64,000 nt of DNA, from contig NZ_CP041617.1 of the NCBI RefSeq assembly GCF_014217995.1, positions 1,581,027-1,645,026 on the forward strand. The letters are read 5' to 3'. This document shows positions 57,801-64,000 of this stretch, in pieces (the stretch's first letter is position 1; each line of letters begins with the position of its first letter). This DNA comes from Campylobacter vulpis (GTDB lineage Bacteria > Campylobacterota > Campylobacteria > Campylobacterales > Campylobacteraceae). The notes beneath the pieces were generated by a model, which was not told the origin of the DNA, searched no databases, and was given only the letters and a program-made list of their open reading frames with translations. A program made the position numbers and the translations under genes.

Positions 57801-59368
57801 CTCCGCCACCGCATCACGATATTTACTCCATAGAGGACTTAGCACAGCTTATTTATGATTTAAAAAACGCAAATAAAGACGCAAAAATTTCCGTCAAGCT
57901 TGTCAGTGAAAATGGCATAGGCACGGTCGCAGCCGGAGTGGCTAAAGCAGGAGCGAATTTAATCCTTGTTTCAGGCTATGACGGAGGCACAGGAGCAAGT
58001 CCAAGGACTTCTATCCCACACGCTGGAATCCCGTGGGAGCTAGGACTTGCCGAAACGCACCAAACATTGATTTTAAACGGCTTAAGAGAAAGGGTAAGGC
58101 TAGAAACGGACGGGAAATTAATGAGTGGACGTGATTTAGCCATAGCCGCACTTTTAGGAGCGGAGGAATTTGGCTTTGCAACCGCCCCTTTAATCGTAAT
58201 GGGCTGCACAATGATGAGGGTTTGCCACTTAAATACCTGTCCTTTTGGAATCGCAACGCAAGATGTGGAGCTTAGAAAGCGTTTTAAAGGTAAGGTTGAT
58301 GAGGTAGTTGCTTTTATGCACTTCATCGCACAAGAATTAAGAGAATATATGGCAAGACTAGGCTTTAAAAATGTTGATGAAATGATAGGTCGGGTCGATA
58401 AACTCCGTCAAAAAGAAACAAGCACAAAGGCGAACAAGCTTAATTTAGATAGAATCTTAAAAGCCCTGCCAACTTATAATAAAACCGCCGTGCATTTTAA
58501 AGAACATAAGGATAATAAGCTTGAAAAAACCATTGATTATAGAATTTTACTTCCTCTTTGTAAGCAAGCTGTATCCAACAAAAAGCCCATAAAACTTAGC
58601 CTTGAAGTGGGTAATCAAAGTCGAACTTTTGCTACTATGCTTTCAAGTGAGCTTTTAAAAAGTTATGGAAAAGACGCTTTGAAAGACGAGCAAATTCAAA
58701 TCACCGCCATAGGTAATGCAGGAAACAGCTTTGGAGCATTTTTGCTAAAGGGCATAAAGCTTGAAATCATCGGTGATAGTAATGATTATCTAGGCAAGGG
58801 CTTAAGTGGAGGGAAAATCATCGCAAAAAGTTCTTCTAAAGCAAGTTTTAGCCCTGAAGAAAATATCATAGCAGGAAATGCTTGTCTTTATGGAGCAACT
58901 GAAGGAGAGGTGTATTTAGACGGCATAGCTGGGGAGAGATTTTGCGTAAGAAATTCGGGTGCTAAAGCCGTAGTTTTAGGCACGGGAGTGCATGGCTGTG
59001 AATATATGACAGGAGGGCTTGTAGTGGTGCTTGGCGATGTGGGGGTGAATTTTGCCGCTGGAATGAGTGGGGGCGTAGTGTATGTGCTAGGTAGGCACAA
59101 TGAAGCAAATGTCAATAAAGAGCTAGTTGATGTCAAAGAGCTTAATGCAAAAGATGAAAAAGAGCTTAAAACAATGATACAAAAGCACATTGACTACACA
59201 AATTCAAAAAAGGCAAGAGAGCTTTTAAATCGTTTTGATAAAAAAGACTTTTTTAAGATTATGCCACGAGATTATGAAAAAATGTTAAAACATTTAGAAA
59301 GTTTTAAGGGAGAAAAAGCACAGGAATTAAAGGCTTTTGAAAAATTTATACAGGAGATGAGGGGTTAA
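54875..59368 (+). CDS. gltB: Glutamate synthase (NADPH) large subunit
   Basis: Transfers the amide of glutamine to 2-oxoglutarate. About 1497 residues from ATG 54875, which follows AAAGGAGG. A 23-residue propeptide ends before the amidotransferase nucleophile Cys24 in NEHDACGIAAVANIRG. The central and FMN domains follow; the 3Fe-4S Cys set is in CTMMRVCHLNTCPFGIATQD. The glutamate-synthase signature GGDESRYE-like SGEGGEDESRYEKENLMK is present, and a C-terminal GXGXG beta-helix region (LGTGVHGCEYMTGGLVVV) closes it. It pairs with gltD 270 bp downstream. Confidence 0.96.
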   Translation: MHLNPLENNQNLGLYNPQNEHDACGIAAVANIRGIASYKVICDALEILMNLEHRGGAGAEENSGDGAGILIQLPHDFFKTQDLGFSLPKKGDYAVAQMFLSPNLDAKEEAKKLFLEGLKEKNLEFLGFRAVPFNPSDLGESALKAMPYFLQAFVKRPAKVAAGLEFERLLYATRRLIEKKAFNVPKFYFSSFSSRTIVYKGMLLSTQLSDFYLDFKDVNMKSAIALVHSRFSTNTFPSWERAHPNRYMVHNGEINTINGNVHSIKAREGLMQSDYFENLEELFPIIAKPSSDSAMFDNTLEFLALNGRTLEEAFMMMVPEPWHRNENMPSAKRAFYEYHSVLMEPWDGPAAIVFTDGVIMGASLDRNGFRPSRYYLTKDDFLILSSETGALKIDEKNIKAKKRLEPGKLLLVDTARGRVIADNEIKEHYANAKPYKKWLENLIKLEKQEDTNYTHHFLKQEEILSLQKAFGWSYDELKLSVLAMANSGKEALAAMGVDTPLAVLSKQYQPLFNYFKQLFAQVTNPPLDALREEIVTSTRIYLGREGNLLKPNESNANRVKIQLPIISNEELFKIKNLKNFKVKEFSIIYDYKKKSLENALEELFVKVETEIKKGVCAVILSDRGVSEKMAYIPSLLAVSGLHNYLVRKSLRTHTSIVLESAEPREIHHFACLLGYGATVINPYLVYESIKDLIDKKELKLDYQKAVGNFIKASSAGIVKIASKMGVSTLQSYNGSALFECLGINSKIVEKYFSSTTSRIEGIDLEDIEKETLKLHNEAFKDKSKALDSLGIHGFRSEKEEHLIDPLAIFHLQQACKNKDYESFKKYSHIINNKQIHLRSLMEFDFSEAINIDEVESVESIMKRFRTGAMSYGSISKEAHECLAQAMNQIGAQSNSGEGGEDESRYEKENLMKNSAIKQVASGRFGVDLNYLNHAKELQIKVAQGAKPGEGGQLMGFKVYPWIAKARHSTPGVTLISPPPHHDIYSIEDLAQLIYDLKNANKDAKISVKLVSENGIGTVAAGVAKAGANLILVSGYDGGTGASPRTSIPHAGIPWELGLAETHQTLILNGLRERVRLETDGKLMSGRDLAIAALLGAEEFGFATAPLIVMGCTMMRVCHLNTCPFGIATQDVELRKRFKGKVDEVVAFMHFIAQELREYMARLGFKNVDEMIGRVDKLRQKETSTKANKLNLDRILKALPTYNKTAVHFKEHKDNKLEKTIDYRILLPLCKQAVSNKKPIKLSLEVGNQSRTFATMLSSELLKSYGKDALKDEQIQITAIGNAGNSFGAFLLKGIKLEIIGDSNDYLGKGLSGGKIIAKSSSKASFSPEENIIAGNACLYGATEGEVYLDGIAGERFCVRNSGAKAVVLGTGVHGCEYMTGGLVVVLGDVGVNFAAGMSGGVVYVLGRHNEANVNKELVDVKELNAKDEKELKTMIQKHIDYTNSKKARELLNRFDKKDFFKIMPRDYEKMLKHLESFKGEKAQELKAFEKFIQEMRG

Positions 59369-59370
59369 GA

Positions 59371-59601
59371 TTGAGGTTAAAAATTTGTGATATTGATAAA
59401 AATGCGATTGCAAGTTATCAAGCAAATCACCCTTATACTAAAACGATTTGCAAAGATATATGTGAGCTTAATAATGCTGAATTAAAAGAGTTTAGCAACA
59501 TAGATATTTTGCTTGGTGGTCCCCCTTGTCGATGTATCCACCCACGAAATTCTAGAGCTTTAAACAATACCGCTCATAAAATTATTTTAAATGGCTATTG
59601 A
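59371..59601 (+). pseudogene. Fragment of a C5-cytosine DNA methyltransferase
   Basis: 76 codons from a TTG just after the gltB stop. It reads CDIDKNAIASYQANHPY, then KDICELNNAELKEF and DILLGGPPCRC, matching the segment from motif II to motif IV of C5 methylases, with the catalytic PPC kept but the usual Gln after it replaced by Arg. Motif I (FxGxG) before it and everything after it, including motifs VI-X, are missing. A piece of roughly a quarter of a normal gene cannot be active. It lies between gltB and gltD. Confidence 0.72.
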
Positions 59602-59638
59602 AAGAAAAACCGCCTAAATTTGATATAAAGGAGTAAAA

Positions 59639-61075
59639 ATGGGAAATGTGAGAGGATTTTTAGACTTTAAAAAAGCAAATAATCAAAAAATAGCCCCTAG
59701 TGAGCGGGTTAAGAATTTCAAAGAATTCGTCAAGCCTTTAGATAAAAAAGAGCGTGAAATTCAAGCGGGGCGTTGTATGGATTGTGGGGTGGCATTTTGT
59801 CATACAGGTAAAATGAGCGAGGGCAAAGACATAGGTTGTCCGTTAAATAATCTTATCCCTGAGTGGAACGACTTGCTTTACCGCTCTTTATGGGAAGAAG
59901 CCTTTAAGCGTTTAGAATTAACAAATCCTTTCCCCGAATTTACAGGGCGTGTGTGTCCTGCACCTTGTGAGGATTCTTGCGTGTGTGCGATTAATGGCGA
60001 AAGTGTGAGTATAAAGGATAATGAATTAGCCTTAGCGGAAAACGCCTTTAAAGAAGGTTTCATCACGCCTTTAAAGCCTCAAAAGTATAATGGTAAAAAA
60101 ATAGCCATCATAGGTAGCGGTCCAGCAGGACTTGCCTGTGCGTATTCTTTAAATTTGTTAGGTTATAAGGTAAGCGTGTATGAAAGAAGTGATAAAGCTG
60201 GTGGGCTTTTGATGTATGGTATCCCTGATATGAAGCTAGAAAAAAGCGTGGTGCAAAGACGCATAGCCTTACTAGAAAAAAGCGGAGTGGAATTTAAACT
60301 TAATCAAAATATCAATAGCAAAGAAAAAGCAAACAAGCTTTTAAAAGAATTTGATGCACTTATTCTTTGCACAGGAGCAAGTGAGCCAAATGCTCTAAAT
60401 ATCAAGGGTAAGGACTTAAATGGCGTAAAATTTGCTATGGATTTTTTAAGTGAAAATACCAAATCCTTGCTTAAAAACTCAAAGCCTGCCACAACAGCTA
60501 AAGGTAAAAATGTGCTTGTGATAGGAAGTGGGGATACGAGCGTTGATTGCATCGCAGTGGCGTTAAGGCAGGGAGCTAAAAGTATCACGCGTTTTGAGCG
60601 AAGTCCTAAAAAAAGTGAGCTAAGAAGCAAAGATAATCCTTGGCCTCTAAAAGCGGATATTTTTACCACAGATTATGGCTTGGAAGAGGCTAAGGCGGTG
60701 TATCAAAAAGATGTAAGAGAGTATCAAAAGCTTACTAAAGAATTTGTAGGTAAGGATAAGCTTGAGGGCGTTTTGGCGAGTGATTTAAAGCGTGAAAATG
60801 GCAAAAATGTTGAAATTAAGGGTAGCGAGAAGCTTTATAAGGCGGATTTAGTGCTTTTGGCTATGGGTTTTAGTGGAAGCGAAAAGGCTATAAGCGTGAA
60901 TTTTGGAGTGAAATTTGATACAAAAAATAATATCGCAACGACAAATTATCAAAGCTCACACGAAAAAATTTTCTCCTGCGGAGACGCAAGAACGGGGCAA
61001 AGCCTTGTCGTGTGGGCGATTAAAGATGGGTTAAAATGTGCTTTAAGAGTGCATAAAGAACTTAGCGGAGAATAA
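59639..61075 (+). CDS. gltD: Glutamate synthase (NADPH) small subunit
   Basis: FAD/NADPH subunit that feeds electrons to GltB. 478 residues. N-terminal Fe-S cysteines in GRCMDCGVAFC and GRVCPAPCEDSCVCAI; FAD-binding KIAIIGSGPAGLACAYSL near residue 150; NADPH-binding VLVIGSGDTSVDCIAVALRQ near 290; C-terminal IFSCGDARTGQSLVVWAI. AAAGGAG precedes the ATG. A hairpin terminator follows. Confidence 0.96.
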   Translation: MGNVRGFLDFKKANNQKIAPSERVKNFKEFVKPLDKKEREIQAGRCMDCGVAFCHTGKMSEGKDIGCPLNNLIPEWNDLLYRSLWEEAFKRLELTNPFPEFTGRVCPAPCEDSCVCAINGESVSIKDNELALAENAFKEGFITPLKPQKYNGKKIAIIGSGPAGLACAYSLNLLGYKVSVYERSDKAGGLLMYGIPDMKLEKSVVQRRIALLEKSGVEFKLNQNINSKEKANKLLKEFDALILCTGASEPNALNIKGKDLNGVKFAMDFLSENTKSLLKNSKPATTAKGKNVLVIGSGDTSVDCIAVALRQGAKSITRFERSPKKSELRSKDNPWPLKADIFTTDYGLEEAKAVYQKDVREYQKLTKEFVGKDKLEGVLASDLKRENGKNVEIKGSEKLYKADLVLLAMGFSGSEKAISVNFGVKFDTKNNIATTNYQSSHEKIFSCGDARTGQSLVVWAIKDGLKCALRVHKELSGE

Positions 61076-61096
61076 CTTCGCTAATGTTCTAAAATT

Positions 61097-61133
61097 AATC
61101 TTAAATTTTCTCTAAGAAATTTTAAGATTTTCT
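61097..61133 (+). terminator. Terminator of the gltB-gltD unit
   Basis: AATCTTAAA (61097-61105) pairs with TTTAAGATT (61121-61129) and pairing extends inward almost to the loop; TTCTCCC follows. The rest of the gap to 61366 is AT-rich without further structure or frames that I can support; a promoter for the next gene must lie in its last 60 bases (for example TTTATACTTTTAG near 61337). Confidence 0.55.
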
Positions 61134-61369
61134 CCCATTAAAAACTCTCAAATATTGAAGTCAAAGCTCCAAATATTTTTGAAATTTTTGCTTAAAAATT
61201 TTTATTTTACCTTCTTAGATTTCAAGTTTATAATCTTTTTACACAAATAAAACTTTCATTTTCAACATTTCCTTAGAATAAAAACTAAAAATACTAATTA
61301 ATACTTTTAAATTCACTTTCACTTCACTTAATTATTTTATACTTTTAGTAAAGATTTAAAGGAGAAATG

Positions 61370-61735
61370 ATGAAAAAGACATTAGCGGTTTTAGCGACTT
61401 TGAGCTTAGGTTTAAGCGTGGCAAATGCGGAGGATATTTATGGGACGATTATTGATATTAATGATGCTTCAAAAACCATACTTGTAGAGACGACTCACGG
61501 ACAAAGGCTTAATATGAAAATTCTACCAAATACACAAATTGATATGGACGAGTGTGGATTTTTATGGATGGATAAGCAAGGCACTTTTAAAGATTTAAAA
61601 GTTGGCACTTTTTTAGAAGCTGAAGTGTTTCACATTAATGCCCCAACCCAACCAAACACTCAAGACCCACAAGCCACACCTCAAATGGTAACGGTTAAAA
61701 AAATCGACATAGACTGCAAGAAAAAAGCCTATTAA
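61370..61735 (+). CDS. Small secreted periplasmic protein of unknown function
   Basis: 121 residues from ATG 61370, five bases after AAAGGAG (an ATG one codon earlier is too close). A signal peptide KKTLAVLATLSLGLSVANA is cut before EDIYG. The mature part looks like a small beta-rich domain (IYGTIIDINDASKTILVETT, LKVGTFLEAEVFH), with a Pro/Gln/Thr linker (NAPTQPNTQDPQATPQM) and two cysteines (DECGF and DIDCKKK) that could form a disulfide. It probably corresponds to the hypothetical gene beside ruvC/flgE2 in C. jejuni (Cj1730c), but I am not sure. Confidence 0.7.
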   Translation: MKKTLAVLATLSLGLSVANAEDIYGTIIDINDASKTILVETTHGQRLNMKILPNTQIDMDECGFLWMDKQGTFKDLKVGTFLEAEVFHINAPTQPNTQDPQATPQMVTVKKIDIDCKKKAY

Positions 61736-61748
61736 TTTAACCAAATTT

Positions 61749-61782
61749 CATTATAATGCCTCATTAAAAAGGCGTTATAATG
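61749..61782 (+). promoter_or_regulatory. Inverted repeat covering promoter and start codon of rluB
   Basis: CATTATAATGCC (61749-61760) and GGCGTTATAATG (61771-61782) are inverted copies with one mismatch that is a G-U pair in RNA. The left arm contains a TATAAT -10; the right arm ends with the rluB ATG itself. The transcript from this promoter would keep only the right arm, whereas read-through from the gene upstream would fold and hide the start. Confidence 0.55.
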
Positions 61783-62541
61783 AGAATCAACAAATTTCTA
61801 TCCCACAATACCACTTATTCACGCCGTGAAGCAGATGAGCTTATCAAGCAAGGTTTAGTCAAAATCAATCAAAAAACCGCCCAATTAAGCGATGAGGTCA
61901 AAGATGAGGATAAAATTTTTCTCAAAAATAAAAGAATTTACAAAAAAACACAATTTAGCGTCATCATCTACCACAAACAAAAAGGCGAGTTAGTCAGCCG
62001 TAAAGATGATAGAGGAAGAAAAACCATTTATGAAAATTTACCTAAAAATTTTTCCACTTGGCTGAGTGTAGGGCGGCTTGATTACACGAGTGAGGGCTTA
62101 CTCCTACTCACAGATAGTCCCGTCATAGCTGACGCTTTAATGCATAGTGATTTAGAGAGAGAGTATTATTTAAAAATTAAAGGACAGATTTCAAAACAAG
62201 TGATAGAAGCAATGCGAAATGGACTTGAAATTCAAAACTCCACAAAGGGCGCGCACGCAAAAACAAAAATCAATGCCATGAAATTTGCTCCCTTTTTAGA
62301 CTTTGAAATTTTTGGCTGGAGCGGAGGCTATACAAAACTTCGAGTCGTCATAAATGAGGGGCAAAATAGGGAACTTAGACGCTTTTTTGGTTATTTTGAT
62401 TTAGAAGTCATGGACTTAAAAAGAGTGGCATTTGGAGTGCTAGAACTTGGAATGCTAAAGGCAGGGAAATACCGCTTTTTAGAGCGAGGCGAGTATGAAA
62501 AATTACGCGATTTTTTAAAAATCAATGGGATAAGATATTAA
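61780..62541 (+). CDS. rluB: RsuA/RluB-family 23S rRNA pseudouridine synthase
   Basis: 253 residues. S4 RNA-binding domain at the N-terminus (RINKFLSHNTTYSRREADEL), then the catalytic domain with VGRLDYTSEGLLLLTDSP near residue 105 (Asp nucleophile) and NEGQNRELRRFFGYF near 192. Start ATG 61780 sits in an inverted repeat. The RluB name is by similarity to the RsuA subgroup; RsuA or RluE/F cannot be excluded. Confidence 0.88.
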   Translation: MRINKFLSHNTTYSRREADELIKQGLVKINQKTAQLSDEVKDEDKIFLKNKRIYKKTQFSVIIYHKQKGELVSRKDDRGRKTIYENLPKNFSTWLSVGRLDYTSEGLLLLTDSPVIADALMHSDLEREYYLKIKGQISKQVIEAMRNGLEIQNSTKGAHAKTKINAMKFAPFLDFEIFGWSGGYTKLRVVINEGQNRELRRFFGYFDLEVMDLKRVAFGVLELGMLKAGKYRFLERGEYEKLRDFLKINGIRY

Positions 62542-62556
62542 AATTAAAGGCTTTTT

Positions 62557-63411
62557 ATGGAATTAAATCAGGTCATCGTGGCTTTTGCCTTGACAGCTTT
62601 TGCAGGCTTTTCGACCATCATCGGTGCAATTATGGCTTTTTTTACAAAAAAAGATGATTTACGCATACTTTCTTTTGGCTTGGGCTTTTCATCGGGGGTG
62701 ATGATTTATATCTCTTTTATGGAAATTTTGCCCCATTCCATAGTCTCTATGCAAGAGCATCACAAAAATGGCGAACTTCTAGCCTTAGCTTGCTTTTTTG
62801 GTGGGATTTTACTCTCCTTAATCATCGACAGACTCATTCCAAAAGATGTCAATCCTCACGAACCACGAAACGATTTAAGTGAGCTTAAAATTTGTCCCCT
62901 CCCAAAAAATAATGAAAAAACTCCGCATTTTCACCCAGGAGAGCCTATTATTAATACACGCACTCTTAAAAGAACGGGAATTTTCACCGCTATTGCCATA
63001 GCGATTCATAATTTTCCTGAAGGCTTTGCCATTTTTTACGCTAGTCTTGAAAATATCAGCTTTGGTATAGCCATTGCCATAGCCATTGCTATTCACAATA
63101 TTCCCGAAGGTTTAGCCGTGTCCTTACCTCTATATCACGCTACAAATGATAAGAAAAAAGCCTTCATCTACTCCGCACTTTCAGGTTTTGCCGAGCCTTT
63201 AGGTGCTTTAATAGGCTATTTAATCTTACTGCCCTTTATTGGGGAACTCGCCCTTGCTGTGAGTTTTGCTCTTGTGGCAGGGATTATGGTATTTATTTCC
63301 TTAGATGAGCTTTTACCTGCAGCAAAAACCTACGATAAAGCCCACGATAGCTTATACGGGCTAATAATAGGTATGGGCGTTATGGCTTTGAGTTTATATT
63401 TACTCGACTAA
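62557..63411 (+). CDS. zupT: ZIP-family zinc transporter ZupT
   Basis: Takes up zinc and other divalent metals. 284 residues with about eight membrane segments. Metal-site motifs [11 protein letters not shown] near residue 150 and [13 protein letters not shown] near 182 occur in helices IV and V, and [14 protein letters not shown] follows. A cytoplasmic loop contains His ([11 protein letters not shown]). A short in-frame run of Ile-Ala repeats ([14 protein letters not shown]) reflects six-base near-repeats in the DNA. It overlaps the convergent ruvC by 4 bp. Confidence 0.93.
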   Translation: MELNQVIVAFALTAFAGFSTIIGAIMAFFTKKDDLRILSFGLGFSSGVMIYISFMEILPHSIVSMQEHHKNGELLALACFFGGILLSLIIDRLIPKDVNPHEPRNDLSELKICPLPKNNEKTPHFHPGEPIINTRTLKRTGIFTAIAIAIHNFPEGFAIFYASLENISFGIAIAIAIAIHNIPEGLAVSLPLYHATNDKKKAFIYSALSGFAEPLGALIGYLILLPFIGELALAVSFALVAGIMVFISLDELLPAAKTYDKAHDSLYGLIIGMGVMALSLYLLD

Positions 63412-63884
63412 AACCTCGCTCTTAAATGTGCAGCGTGTGTAAGTGCTATGGCTATGGCGTCCGTGATATCTAAAGGCTTGATGTCTTTTGAAATGCCTAG
63501 CAGTCTTTTTACCATAAAAGCCACTTGCTCTTTACTTGCCTTTGCTTTTCCTGTGATGGTTTTTTTGATTTGTAGGGGAGTGTATTCTGCGAATTCGCCG
63601 TGAAGTTGGAGGATTTTAAGGCTTAAAGCACCACGAAATTGTGCGAGTTTTAAAACACTTTGTGGATTATACGCAAAAAATATATCCTCAATCGCCACTT
63701 CATCAAAATGATGTGTTTTAAAAATTAAATCAAGCCCCTCACAAAGCTCCGTGATTTGATACTGCAAGGTGCTAGGCTTGATTTTAATAAGACCCGCTTC
63801 GATGAGAGTATTTTTACCCTTAATGACTTCAAGTATAGCATAGCCACAAAAACGACTCCCCGGGTCTATCCCTAAAATTTTCAC
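63408..63884 (-). CDS. ruvC: Holliday junction resolvase RuvC
   Basis: Cuts four-way junctions with RuvAB. 158 residues from GTG 63884 ([18 protein letters not shown]), preceded by AAGGAAAG; the frame is open to a TTG at 63902 but without a site. Catalytic acids: Asp in GIDPGS near residue 7, Glu in [12 protein letters not shown] near 68 and the Asp pair in [14 protein letters not shown] near 140. In C. jejuni ruvC is next to dnaA and the origin. Confidence 0.95.
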   Translation of the reverse strand: MKILGIDPGSRFCGYAILEVIKGKNTLIEAGLIKIKPSTLQYQITELCEGLDLIFKTHHFDEVAIEDIFFAYNPQSVLKLAQFRGALSLKILQLHGEFAEYTPLQIKKTITGKAKASKEQVAFMVKRLLGISKDIKPLDITDAIAIALTHAAHLRARF

Positions 63885-63902
63885 ATCTTTCCTTAAAATC
63901 AA

Positions 63903-63937
63903 TTCACATTGTGAAAAATTGTTTCACAACTTGTGAT
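63903..63937. other. Cluster of DnaA-box-like TCACA/TGTGA motifs upstream of ruvC
   Basis: Four TCACA cores in 35 bp: TTCACA (63903-63908), TTGTGAAA (63909-63916), TTTCACAA (63922-63929) and TTGTGATTT (63931-63939). Adjacent cores form inverted pairs, one with an 8-bp perfect arm. They resemble epsilon-proteobacterial DnaA boxes (TTWTNCACA-like). An AT-rich stretch and a GTAGGAAA ribosome site at the very end of the window point to a plus-strand gene starting just outside, expected by synteny to be dnaA. Confidence 0.5.
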
Positions 63938-64000
63938 TTTAACCTTTTTTTATGAATTTTAGGCTAAAATTACGCCCTTAAATTATCAAAAAGTAGGAAA

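Noticed and set aside
58011..58326. Minus-strand frames within gltB and similar opposite-strand frames in flgE2, nrdA and atp genes
   Set aside because: They are shadows of conserved plus- or minus-strand genes with no ribosome site or recognisable protein.
63001..63102. Tandem repeat in zupT (Ile-Ala run)
   Set aside because: Near-repeats of six bases encode a membrane helix; units are not identical and the length is as expected for the family.
63909..63929. CRP/Vfr-type operator (TGTGA...TCACA)
   Set aside because: Spacing between the half-sites is nine bases rather than six, and the context near ruvC suggests DnaA boxes instead.

Overview
The window reads as chromosome from a thermotolerant Campylobacter (Campylobacterota). 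The DNA is AT-rich and gene-dense. Gene sets and local gene order match C. jejuni blocks that I recall by locus tag: Cj0098-Cj0111, Cj1688c-Cj1708c, Cj0022c-Cj0024, Cj1710c-Cj1714, Cj0224-Cj0227, Cj0204-Cj0208, Cj0007-Cj0009 and Cj1729c-Cj1731c. The blocks are joined differently here, and long homopolymeric G/C tracts sit inside genes, as is typical of the genus. I cannot fix the species; the C. upsaliensis/helveticus side of the genus is only a guess.

Layout. (1) 1-5308: a type I restriction-modification operon, hsdM (5' end outside the window), hsdR with an in-frame TAG removing its C-terminus, and hsdS with a 12-bp tandem repeat and a G9 tract between its two target-recognition halves. It converges on, and overlaps the end of, tolA. 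(2) 5295-15962, minus strand: fmt-birA-parA-parB-atpF'-atpF-atpH-atpA-atpG-atpD-atpC-tolQ-tolR-tolA, one tight run with mostly overlapping or abutting genes. (3) 16008-25727, minus strand: the S10-spc ribosomal protein supercluster rpsJ to secY, led by a clear housekeeping promoter with a leader hairpin. (4) 25861-30557: a pseudouridine synthase, then purB and nrdA. (5) 30564-35900: the first of two DUF1796-like paralogues (out of frame at a C15/G15 tract), RNase J, ksgA, a phosphorylase-like gene, rlmN and a 31-residue membrane micro-ORF. Two parS-like 16-mers lie inside rnj and rlmN. (6) 36029-38060: a frameshifted wreck of a type IIG-like restriction-modification gene. (7) 38072-41547: the arginine operon argC-argO-argB-argD. 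(8) 41630-48948: an orphan adenine methylase (ctsM, Cj0208-like), the second DUF1796-like paralogue (in frame, 14-base tract), infC, thrS, uppP and an OPT transporter. (9) 48949-49189: a convergent gap packed with nested hairpins. (10) 49190-51727: flgE2 with a sigma-54 promoter. (11) 51865-61075: topA, about 870 bp of decayed sequence, then gltB, a C5-methylase fragment and gltD. (12) 61097-64000: a small secreted protein, rluB, zupT, ruvC, and a cluster of DnaA-box-like motifs at the window end, where dnaA is expected by synteny.

The accessory content has one theme: DNA methylation/restriction loci in different states of repair (phase-switchable, truncated, fully decayed, fragmentary, and one intact and domesticated), together with a pair of paralogous contingency genes that share a near-perfect block across their switch. 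No rRNA, tRNA, CRISPR array, insertion sequence or prophage was seen.
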